Assembly: GCA_037043455.1 (NCBI GenBank) | Contig: JAWPHD010005600.1 | Location: 62,001 to 126,000 of the forward strand | Length of the DNA stretch: 64,000 nucleotides | DNA from: Cyrtodaria siliqua | Lineage: Eukaryota; Mollusca; Bivalvia; Adapedonta; Hiatellidae | Reading direction: 5' to 3' | Notes under the pieces: generated by a model | Database searches by the model: none | What the model was told of the DNA's origin: nothing | The model's input: the letters and a program-made list of their open reading frames with translations, nothing else | Position numbers and translations under genes: made by a program | In this document: in pieces, positions 23,201 through 36,300 of the stretch | How the letters are laid out: each line of letters begins with the position of its first letter | Position numbering within the stretch: position 1 is the first letter of the stretch

Positions 23201-26200
23201 TCGTGTTGCTTGGAACATCCTGTAATAAAAATAAAATGTGCAATTACTTTGAATTGAATATGCAGGTATTTTTTCGAGAAAACTGGGAAAAGGCCTAGGC
23301 CTGTTGCTTTTGGGGAAAAGAAGCACGAGATTGTTAAAATTGTGAGGGAAAAAAAGAGTGATTTTCGCTATGTAATTTTAGGGGAATATTTTTAAGAGTT
23401 CGTCTCAACAGAGTATATGATCACAATGTCTGTGATATAAGATTTAGACAGAAGTGATGAAATGTTAAAATTTATGCGGATTATTTCAGTAATAAACAAT
23501 TATTTGGGTAAAGCAATTTCACTTCCCACACTATCTGCTGAATATGTAAGACACAAAAACAATCTTCCCATGATGCCACACGAGTGGAGAAGGCAGAACA
23601 GGTCTAACACGGCTTCTAGGCATCATATCTAAAGTGATCACAGAATTTGCTTCAAGTGTGAAGTTTCTAGATCCATTAGGGAAAATATGTTTAAATAGAG
23701 AATTGGGGCCCTTTTTGTTTGTTCCTGCTGGCTTCATATTAACAATTATAGTATTGTTATGCTGGTGCTCAATACAAGCCGTTTTAAATAATTCAAAATG
23801 TAACCTTAAATCTCACAATTATGTCTTAAATGTCTTTAACTACGGACATAGATACCAGATTAAATGAACACCATGGAAGAAAAATGAGTCACAAAAGCAT
23901 TATAACATTCCTGGAAACAACCCCTAGACAAATGAAATGATATCCCACCCAGTCACATTATACTGACACTGGGCTGACCAGTCCTAGAACTACTCTTATA
24001 GAATGTCAAGCAAGGGAATACTAGTACAGTCGATTCCGTTTAATCGCATATCGGTTAATTGCATATTTCGGTTAATTGCATAAAGGTTTGAAACACAAAA
24101 CCATTCCTATTCTTTTGCATGTAAAAAACCCCGTATAATCGCATAGGTTTTTGTCACATTCCGGATAATTGCATAACGAATATCTGGCTAATTGCATAAT
24201 GAAAGCCAAATTAACCTGTATTTTGCAACTGTTAATTGATTGACGCGGTCACAGAGCTAAGCCCGAGGCAAATTGATTGACAAAAGGTGCTAATTGTGAC
24301 GCCGAGAGTTTGCCATTTTATGCGGTTTCCGTGAAGCTTCCACGCCATGAAGATCGCTCACCAATTAGCATACACGATTTAATAATAAGTTTGTACGCAA
24401 TGTAAAGCAATGTGTTGTTAATTATTTACTGCTCTCAGTATGCTAGTGCCGGTAGAGATGCATATGACATTGAGTAGCTCATAGAGGTTACTTAATAAAT
24501 GAAAAATAAAATAAGCTTTTGTGTTATTATCATGGCTGTGTAATTCACACTACAAACAATAGCAAAGCGACGCAGATTGAAAGAAAACAAGTACGCATAA
24601 ATATTGCATAAAATCTATCAAATAACATTAAATATAAAATGGATATGCACAATAATAATCCTATCAAACATCTTACATAGAATTAAATCGCTTTTATGGA
24701 GTTTCTATGTAAGTATTAACAGAACAGTAAAACGAAAGTAGAAACGTGCACCGCTACATGTACAAAATGTTCAATTTCGGTTATTCGAATACTTCGGTTA
24801 ATCGCATATATTTTCTTGACAAATGGGCTATGCAAATAACCGAAATCGACTGTACCATTTTTATGAAGTCTTTTGTGTGACCCAGCCGGGGATCAAACCC
24901 ACATCCTTCCCATGTGAGGTGGACAATATACCACTAAGTCACTGCAAAATCAAATTCCAATACAAAAGTTACTCACCTTAATCATTGAAGGATCAAATAA
25001 CATTTCTGGAATCTTTAATCTCTCTTCACCAAAATCACGATTGAATCCATTCGGAAATTCATAATGACCCAATGGCATGGTCTCTGCTTGACTGCAAATA
25101 TATTATATGACCACATACAGCAAATGAAACCAGCAATAACACTGTCAGATGGTGATTATTACTCCCGATACACGACTGCAATGAACCGATTACACAAGCT
25201 TATAGTCATAGGAATGCAATGTTCCACGGGACATTACTCTGGTAATAACAATCTCAGTACACATTCTTACAGTACTGTATACATATTAATATTGGCGGTG
25301 GATTTATTTTGGCTATATTGGCGGTGAAGGTTGGAAGCGCCAAAATAAATCCACCGCCAATATTACTCCTACCATGAAGCTTAATAAGATCATAAACAAC
25401 CAACAAAAATGAATTCATTTGCCATTGATTTTAATTTCTATATAGCATGGTGTTCTATGGTATCAAGGTACTTAAATGGTTTGACGAAAAAAAAATGTAA
25501 ACAATATTTAAAGAAAAAGGTAACTCAAATGCTTTCTGTGACCCTTCTACTAAATAACTATGATATAAAATGTAATCATCAGACTAAAAATTAATGAATT
25601 TTATAACCTTTATAACCTTCAAGGTAATGGAAACTGCATTTATGGAGACTAGGGGTGATGAATTTTAAAGATCATAAGGGAATTGTCAACCTTATTTGCA
25701 TTCTTTTGAATTATCCTTTTATTTATGAAAAAATATATTAAAATATACTTATTGTTTTCAATTATTTTATTATATGTACCTAGTCATCACATCTATAAAA
25801 TAAGTATCATATTTTAGCAGAGATGCATACGGTTTTATAGATTGGACACTACCGTGATACCATAGAACCCTTGATATCATAGGAAGCTAGTATACATGGC
25901 TAATTTACAAACAAGGGGGAGAACTAATTAATGCAGATACAAGCAGTGATTTGCTGTTTATCATCTAATCCTATAATCGGCAAATGCTTTGAACAGTGAA
26001 TAAATATACTTGTATCTTTTTTAAACACATGGTTTTTGTATGGTGTTTTACGTCATTTTCAACACATGTAAGGTTATATATGACGGTCAATATTTTGTGG
26101 TGGAGGCAGACCACCCACATTCTTTTCCTAGGTAGAACCAGTACTGTACACCTCCCGCCATCCGTAAGAATCAACATTTCCTCACTTACAAGTCAAGCTC

Positions 26201-27305
26201 CCAGTGAGATTCGAACCCGCAGCGGTGAGAGGCGAAGGTTTACAAGGCAAAGTCGTTAACCATTCGGCCACGGAGACGCTCTTCCGAGGAGCTCTACCTG
26301 ATAGCGTGCTTACCTCTGTTCATATGGCGCGTCAGAAACTTGTAATACAGTGGCAGCAAAGTCTTGCAAAACATCCTGTAGAATAATGCAAAATAATTGA
26401 CATAGTACTTAACTCTGCACTGTACTTCACTTTATTGATACCGTAAAATGTTTCTTAACCCTTAACCCCCTACATATATATAATGGACTGTTCTTTCTTT
26501 GAATTAAGACCGTTCCATTTATGTGACAAAGGGGTGCTTTGGAGTTACTCGCAGGCTGATCTGGGTTTACAACGGACGCAAAGGCTATTATAGTAGTGCT
26601 TAGCGGATTAAGTGCTAATCTAAAATGTGATTATAATTTTGTGGGGGAGAAAATCCTTTATTTGTTTGGTTGTCATAACACATGCATGGATGAAGCCCTT
26701 CTAGGTGTAGTTATAGATCTAATAACCGACCAAGATAAAATCATGTTAAATAAATTGGCATGTCTGTATTATATTATTGATATAAAATCGAAGAATATTA
26801 ATGGTTTTAATCTGCAGTCTAGATTTTCACAGCAGCACAAAAAAAAGGTAATTAATTTGTTTAACTCGGTCTAGTCATAGCATAAACTATGTTCAAAAAA
26901 CATATTTCTTGCATACCAAATGAAGATATCTACATTTTTGATGAGAGTTGACACTTATAATCTTATACATCAGGGTCAGACAGAAGTGAATTGAATTGGG
27001 TTTTAAGGCGCACCTACACATGAAAGGTTATATGGCGCCTAACAGGCATGAACATGCCAGGCTCATCATCCTCCATTTACATCAAGATAAAATATGGAGA
27101 ATGGGCCTAGAACCTTCTCACCTGCAGAACTGCAGAGTTGCTGCATATTCTATTGCAGACACTCCATTTACGCTAGAGCCAGGTTTATTGATTGTTTTTC
27201 TGCCACTGCTCTAGTGATGTGAGCGACATGTCACCTGAAACAATGCAGGGGTCATGATGAAGACCTTTAATGAGGATGAACAAAAAATGATAAAATGAAC
27301 ATGAA

Positions 27306-27365
<60 letters not shown>

Positions 27366-30300
27366 GGGGATCTACCCCTCTGCTACCTCTCTAACGGGAT
27401 CTACAGTGGTCTATTCTTTGCCCGGGAACAACACGGGGCCAGACAGAAGTGAACTCCATCAATAACAATGGGTTCGTTCAGCAGGGTTTTCCCATCAGCA
27501 ACCACGTTGGCAACATTTGGTACCAACGAGGCCAACGATACTACCTCAGGTGTAGAGTCGCGAGAAGATTAGTTACCAACGTTCTACCTATCGGCAAACG
27601 ACGGTGACCGATGGTTACCGAGAGTGCTTTCGGTAACCGATGGGAGAACCCTGAACGGACCCAATGTTGTTAAAATCAACAGTTGCATGACGACATTGTG
27701 TAAATAAACAAACAGACGGTCGATTGCCGGCGAGGACAAAGTACAAAATATCAATGGTATGCAAGAAAAATAATTGTTCATGGGTATTCGGTTCAGACTT
27801 GGAAATTCCATGATAAGGTGTAACTGTTTTAATGGGAACCTTGAAAGAGCCTCGTTCCGATCAATACATTATTCTTCATCATGGAATTTCTAAGAAATAT
27901 TGCAAGAAAAATTAATATTGTAATAAAAGCAATTCAAAAGCCGAGACAAAACAGACAAGCTTTTGAGTCGTCTGCTGGTTTGGGGTTTATCCGGACCAGT
28001 AGAGTTCAGTGTAAGGATGTGGAACAATGTCGACATTATGTTAAAATATGCAGCAGACATTTTTAAATTTCTTTGAATACATGTACATTTATACTAACTT
28101 AAAGTAAGAACGGCACTCACTTTGACCATGTAATTATGGAATGATGTTGTCATTCCAGGTAAGTCCTTTTTCTTCCATTTCGCTGACTGATTTTCACTGA
28201 CTGCCTCCTGTTGTAAAAGTGTTAAATTTCAAAATTATTCATCACACAGAAGACGCTTTTACAGATTCTGATTTGTTTTGATGAGTGACACTGTGTGAAT
28301 AATTGCTGCCTATCCATTTAACCTTTAAGGGAATGTAGCAAACAACCTTTATTATTGAGATTTCTGAAAAACTTTAAAAAAATAATAATATTGAAACAAT
28401 TATTAAATCTGGATATGATACAAAGAAGATATAACTATTTGAAGGTTCTGTAGAAACGGATATGGAAGCTGCTGTTTTGAGAGCTATGACATCATAGTTC
28501 TGAACACAGGGGGTCGGCACGGTGTTGGGATGGTGTTTAAATGGTTTGGTATAGAGTCCTAAAACCCCAAATATCCCATATTACTAAGTATACATATTAA
28601 TATAAATATGTATACTAAAACCCCAAATATCGAAAACCCATATTACTAAGTATACTCTATACCAAACCATTTAAACACCATCCCAACACCGTGCCGACCC
28701 CCTGTGGTTCTGAATGACCATATATGGAATATTGATGAATATTAACATTTACTATAGGAAAAAAATAACAGCAACTATTTGAAAAATATGTATATTTAAT
28801 GGTAATAATGCATTATATGACTGGTAAAGGACTTTCTATTCATTTGCATTGAATTTTTTTGTTGCTTTAAATGATATTTATCAATATGCCATATATGGTC
28901 ACTATATTTAAAACTATGACGTCGAAGATCTCAAAATGGCGGCTGCCAACAACCTTCAAATGATAATATCTTCTTTGTTTATCATCCCATTTTGATAATT
29001 CTTTCACCTTTTTTCAGAACTCTTAATAATATTGATTATTTGATTGTGCAGGTACATTCAAAACTTTCATATGACATCATCAAAATAATTTGACCAATCA
29101 GTGATCAATAAAATAAAACCCCTCCACATTCTGGTAGGGGGTGAACTCGGTGTTTATCGTTGATGCTCAACTGACTTTAGCCCTTAATAAAACTTATTGG
29201 AGTGATAATTATATTAAAAGCTTTGTTTTGTGTACAGCTATGTATCTTATTGTGGTTTTGTCTGACTTTAAAACACCAATATGGATAAATTTAATTTAAA
29301 TTATGGTCTACTATTTTCATTTTCATATCGAGACTGAGGATAAAGTCCTAGTAAACCCCTTTATTTTCACCTACTGAATATCACATCTTGAAAATTTGAA
29401 CTAATGACAGGATGTGAAAGTTATGAATTCCCTTTAACGTGAGACACAATGATCTAATCAAAATATCATCCATTCTGGATTAAACTTTATAGCAATACAA
29501 AGGGATTGATCAAAATAATTACACAATGTTAATAAAAAGTAACAGCAAGTGCAGCATAAATAAATGATATTTTGTTGAAATGGACAGAATCAAATACAAA
29601 GCCGTCACCTTTCCAGCTATCAAGTATGGAGGAACAACATCTACGTTTAAATCTTCCATCAGCTTGCGACATTCCAGACTGATAAAGTCGCCGGCTAGTG
29701 GCGACTTGACGATGGCCTGTCCCAGAACATACCCGTCATACACGGGGACGGCCGTGGTGTGTGTGGCACCACTATCTAACACCAGGCCTGTGGATCTACC
29801 ATTGGCAAAACTTACAGCCGTCAAGGAAAATACATAATGCATATCGACATCTTTGTAGTAAGTCAAACCTTTAATATAACAATATAGAATCATTCCAGAA
29901 GGAAAAGCCTGAACTATCACTGTAAAGAAAATGTGATACCTCATGTTTTAGGGAGAAAGAAGGGGCGTATAAGGCAATCATATATGTCAAAGTTGTATAT
30001 AGTTTGCAATGGAAGCCATACTGGATGTCGTTATCATTTGATGAGAGTTTGAAGCAAGGATGTGAAAAAATGAAGTTTGGTGAAAATCTTCCAAGTGATT
30101 TCAAAAAAGATTGTTATTAGAAGATAATTGTTAAAGAACATTCTGACAGCTGAAAGAGAGGGATCGCAATAACTTGTTGTTTTAGCTCTGATATAAAAGC
30201 AATCATATGGTTTGATACAAATCAACACCAGTCACATAGTGTTATGATAATTACTATATATACATGTATACATGTATAAGGCCATCCTTAAAAAAATATT

Positions 30301-33300
30301 TGTTTGCTGTATTCCGACCCAGGATTTCATAATTGGGTAGGTAGACAGGTCGGTGATTTCATAGTTGTGTAGGTAGGCAGGTCGGTAGGTAGGCAGGTCG
30401 GAGATTTTTTTTTTTACCAAGGACAATAAACATTCATCTTAAGAAATTAAAGAAAAACAACGAAATTAGCAAAAAGGAAAAAATGTAAAAGAATTGCTAT
30501 AAAATGTTTTGGGTAGGGCACTTTTTCGTGGCTGGGTAGGGAAACAGCAAACCAACAATTTGTTAGGGACAGCCTAATCTTCCCACAGAAAAGGATACGC
30601 TGAAAGAACGGCATTCTTGCAGAGGAAATATGCTGGAACGTTGTATTTTTCAAACATCAGTTCAGTCATTCTCTCTCGTTTACCTCTGGAATTCCACTGA
30701 ATAAGAAAATAATGTACATGTATGTGCTCACTGCTGTTTACTTTACAAATGTCTATCATCACACCTTTGTGTGAACTAATGCCCAAATTTAATAATGCTT
30801 TGCAAGTGCTGTCTGCAATAAAATGTTGTCTCAATGATTAATTATACATTTTCAAGAGGTAGCTAGGTAATAAAGCCATGAAAACTGAAGACAACCCTTA
30901 TTTACTCGTCTTTCAGCCTCATTACACAAATTATGAATTGAATGTTGTTTAATGGCTCATCAACACAGTATAGGTTATTTAGAGCCGCCCCGGAGAGAGG
31001 GGAAGGATACATAGGAATCGGGGTACCTGCCCTACTCTTATTATCAAATAGATTCCCATGGTTCTTTAACGTGCTCGGAGGATACATTGATACACGGGAC
31101 CGCCCGATTTACATAAAAGGGAAAGTGTCTTGCCCAAGAACACACCGACGGAACTCAGTGGCACCACGGAGGATTGAATCAAGGGCCTCCGGTTTCAAAA
31201 CCGCCAGCCCTCACAAAATTATGAAAATAGGCTACTAAATTTCACTTAGTACAGTAGAACAGGTAGAAAACTGAGCTGCTGGCTGATACATCCCTGGCCT
31301 GATTATTATCAACAAATACACAGTTGGAAAGGGCATTTATCGGACAACAGCTCAAACTAGAAACCTCTTCTTGTAATGCAAGCAAGAGCTGAAATTAAAA
31401 TTAATAACTCACCGCAGCTTCTGACATCATTACAGGGTGTTCTTGTGACTCGGACTGGATATGTCGTTTGTAAGTATAGTCAATCATTTGTTCAAACATG
31501 TCCCAGTTCTCAACTGAAAAAACAGGACATCTAGGGTTTTCAAAATTATTTTCATTTAGAAATTGTAAGCTTTTTTTTACTTTACAGGAGTAAGAATCTG
31601 AAACTGACAATTTATTGTTATATGTAGTTTACTTTAAAAAAAACTGTGAACTGATTTATATAGAATACTTTTTTAAATCAGTCTATAAAACAAATTGTGA
31701 TTCTTCCATTGTTATATGTGTTTAAAGTGACACGCAGCAATCTTGATTTTTTAAAAACTCACGGCATCCCGTTAGTTTTTCAACATAGCTTGCATTTGTT
31801 CAATCATTAATATTAATTATAAGAATAGTTTAAAGCATATTGTGTTTGCGTATTATTAACTGTTGATTATATTTAACCAATAATATAGATGATCATATGA
31901 TAGAATAAGACGAAATAATGGAAACCGAACCTTTTTATTTTAATTATATGCAAGCAGGTTTAAAGCAAAAATGCTACTGGGTAAATTAAATGTAATGATA
32001 TTTCTATGCTTGATAAACACTTCAAGATTGCCATGTGTCTCTTTAAAATAAGCTGAATCATTTTGTTTACATTTTTCATCTTCGTTTCTTTAATTTAAAC
32101 CGACTGAGGCACTCTGGAAGACTAGCATCAGTGATTGCTATCAATCAAATCTAATGCACAACTCAAATAAAACTGAAGCACATCACAAGAGGTTTCATTT
32201 GTATTTGAACTGTTCACTCTTCCGGATTACCCTTTAAAGAACGTAAAACACACTATCAAAGGTATGTAGAACATAAAATGTTTTAAAAATACTTAAATAC
32301 ATCAAATAAGCAAATTACTAACTCATCCCATCTTTCAAGAATGACTGAACCTCCATTCCTTTCCTTGGCACTCTTAGAGAGTTGGTGTCAATGAAGTATT
32401 TCTTTGATGGTTCTTTTTTAACATCATCTGTTTCCATAGCTATTTCTGCCTCTTCTAGCATACCAATACTTGATGGGATCTCAGCCTACAAAGTGTAAAA
32501 ACAACAATTTATTATAGTTCGTGAAATTCAGAAAATACAAAATATTGTAACAAGCATCCCAATAATTAAACACAAATATGATTAAATGGAAGATGAGGGT
32601 TTTTTTACATAATATACAACAGTGAATCTTAAAGAAAGTTTCTCTAGACGATATCTAGATGAAATTATTGCATTAAATTGGTTGAATTATTCCTCTTTTG
32701 AATTATTTCTCTTTAAAGTAGCTATCCCGCCAACAACAGACGGAGTTTACATAATATGTACACTGTTTCTAAACCTGCTGACGACGAGGTCAATATACAA
32801 CTAACATATTTTGAGAATCCAAACTCTATAGACACAATATAACTGGCTTTATCCAGCCAGGCCAAACCCCAAAACTTGAGCGTAAAATTAACAGTTACCA
32901 ACTCATAATTCATTTTATGCATATTCAAGCATGGCCATGGGTAGTTTTAGAACTTGTGGATTTTTTTTTTACTTTAAGCGGCATATATACATTATAAAAT
33001 GACCTGAACACCCTGGTGGAGTTATGATACACTGTTTTTTAGTGTAATTTTGCCGTTATTTGGCGGGTTAGTTTCTTTAATTGACAGTATAAATCTATCA
33101 CATTTTCCAGTTTACTTGAATTATGCAATGAATCAGTGTGGCAAGCATCTTTCTAAATGTATAAAAAAATCTCACACAAGACCCGATATTTTGTAAGGCG
33201 ATACACCAGATGGGTGCGCAGTTAGCTCCGTCTACACAAATGTGAAGTTTATTCGACGCTCCATTTTTCTCAATAAAATGTATCAAGTGAATATAAATAT

Positions 33301-36300
33301 TTAATACCAAAAACTCTAGAATGATCTTACCTTGGGTGTGTCCTCGCCCGCATAGCCTACCCTGAATGAATATGAGCCAAGATCAAACACAACAGCTCCA
33401 ACCTCATCTAAAAATAAAAATTTAATAATCATTAATTCACATAATCTCTAGTAATTCCATCAACATTCAGCAACAGGCCTTCAGCGTAGAGTGCTTTATT
33501 CCAAGTTGCAACAGTGTGCTAAAAGGCAACCTACAGTAATAAGCTCCCTGTTGTTCAAACTTGACAACCCTCCCTCATCTGGAGTGAGACACTTGACAAC
33601 CCTCCCTCATCTGGAGTGAGACTCATTCTTCCTCGCATTTACTTTAGTATTACGCATAGGGATTGGAGGCGACCAGGAAAAGATATTGGTGTCAATCTAA
33701 TTCTAAATAATAACCACTGATTTATTTTACTTACCTGCGAGTTTTGAGTCAAATACAGTTTTTTAAAATGATATTGAATTCATTATTTTTTAGATAATTT
33801 CCATTTACTGACTCAATGATTTTGACATCATGAAGGAAATTTACTCACAGGAACAAATTTTTATATAAAACACTGATCAACATGGGCTAAGTGGATAGTG
33901 CACCATCGCCAATACCGAAGTAACTTACATTACAGCACCCTCAAACACCTTCGAGTTGCTACTCATGCCCCGTGCCAGATGATATGGTTTGATGATGTTC
34001 AATTGTTTTACCCCTGTGAGTCTGTGACAGATCCTCTAACCCCAGGGGTCACGGAAGTATTGAAAACCAGCTTAATATAAAAGTACTTTCAAAGACCTTC
34101 AATTTAATACCAATGATGACACACTTGATGATGTCCTATGTTTTACCCCTGTGACCCGCAGCCCCTCAGGCAAGTATTGTTGAGCATGTTAAATACATGA
34201 TACACTTTAGAGTTATATTTAGTGTAGCCTGAATGGCTGATATCTGTACCAAATTGTAAACATAATGATCAACCTGTCAGCACGTAGAAGTAAGAGCATT
34301 TTATGCACGTCTGACCTTTGACCTAGCCCCCTGCCCACCCCACAGGTGTCAAATGAAAATTATAAAACTGCCATAATGAGCATCCGTTTCATATGTAGAA
34401 TGTACACTCCTACAGTGGGGTTTATCTGTTCTGCAATGTAAGTACAAACATGCCTGCTCTATATTTGAAACTTTCACTGAAAACACAATTTGATTGAAGA
34501 CAAAATGTGTCTGAGGAAAACGTACAGCGACAGCAGATATCAACAAGAAATATCACTGTGACAAATGCGCACACCCACCCACCCCCTCCCCCACCGAAGT
34601 GGTTTTGACCTTTGACCTCTAAGTGTGACCTTGGCCTTGGAGCCATGGACCTGGATTTTGCGCGCGACACATGGTCTTGTTGTGGTGAGCACATGTGCCA
34701 AGTTATTTGAAATCCGTCCATGAATGTCGGAGTTATTAACCGGACACAAAAGCACTTCTTTTTTACCTTTGACCTCTAAGTGTGACCTTGACCTTGGAGC
34801 CACAGACCTGGATTTTGTGCACGACACATTGTCTTGTTGTGGTGAGCACTTGGGCCGTTATTTGAAAAGCTATTGACCAGACATGATTGTACGGACTGAC
34901 AGACTAACTGACAGACGGTGCGACTACTACTTGCCACCCTTCGGGAGCATAAAAAGACAAAGCAATATGGAGGAGTGATCAATGTTTGAACCTGTACCAA
35001 GACAGTGCCTGACAGGTGCACACAGATGGGTTTAATCATGCTCGACTTGAGTTAGGTTTTTGATCGAATCTCTCACGTATGCCTTCTCGCCAAGCTTGAC
35101 CATTATGAGATAAGAGGCAATACATTTCACTGGACCCAATCCTTCCTGTCAAACAGAAGTCAACAAGTACTAGACGAGGGAGCGACATCAGACAAAGCAC
35201 CAGAAGTCAGGGCACTGTACTAGGCCCACTCCTCTTCCTGCTCTTTATTAAGATCTGCCAGACTGTTTCAGTTCTAAGACCAGATTATTTGCAGATGATC
35301 GAGATGATTGCATTAATACAGAGCAATCAAGACTACAGAGGACAAGACCAGGGCTTTTTTAACCTATTTAAGTGGGGTCAAAATTGGGCCTATTCCCAAT
35401 TTAAAAAAACCTCTACATGCATTTTCCCAATTCTGAGTAAAAAAAATCCCATACCTTTTAATGAAAGTTTTCCTCTAAAAAACATTCCCCTAAATAGCAA
35501 AAATCACGCTCTGTTTTCCCCCAATTTAAACAATCTCGCACTTCTTTTCCCTAAAATCAGCAGGCCTAGGCCTTTTCCAAATTTTCTCGAAAAAAGCCCT
35601 GAGTACCAAGTTACAGGATCTCTTGATGAGGCTAGCCAATTGGGAACATACATGGAGCATGCTATTCTATTCCGACAAATACAATGTCCGTAGAGTCAGC
35701 AGAGAATGCTCTCCAGTCATATTTAACAACAGACTAACTGTCACCAAGCACTAGATGTTGCAAGTACAGCTAAATATCTTAGGAGTGTACCTTGACAGCT
35801 ATGGCATAATCAACTTAAAATAAACAACAATAAAATGAATCCTGTATTTCGGTTTTTTTAACGGTTAGAAGCCATTTTAGAAGTGGCAAATGTAATGTTT
35901 GTACAGGGCTCTATATGACACCATAGTACTAATGCTGTATTGTACTGAAATAACTTGTCGTCCAGGTATTAAAGGCTATCGATTATACACTGTAGTTACT
36001 GATTTTTACTAGGCTTATCATGGCGGTCCTATCATGATGCGTAGTGAGAGAGCTGCAAAGAGGCACACCTATCAGGTATTATATACTGAGGGAAAAATGT
36101 TCAGCAAGTTTTTGTTGCACCCTGGAAATAATACATTTTTGGTTGTAAAATCAAGAAACTATTACCATAGACACAATATTTTATTAAACACACATCAATA
36201 ACAGTCGAACATCTAATTCTTAATGACGTGACGTCAAGCCCGTAATGTTCCAAAATGTCAGTATATGTTCAGACTTGTATACAGTATTATTTCATCTGAA

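Noticed and set aside
26200..26283. A functional tRNA-Ser gene
   Set aside because: Box A and B are present, but the arms do not close into a good cloverleaf and a SINE body follows directly, so it is the SINE head.
29519..29944. 141-codon frame as a stand-alone gene
   Set aside because: Its central part is ACTL6A exon 6; the ends are intron read-through.
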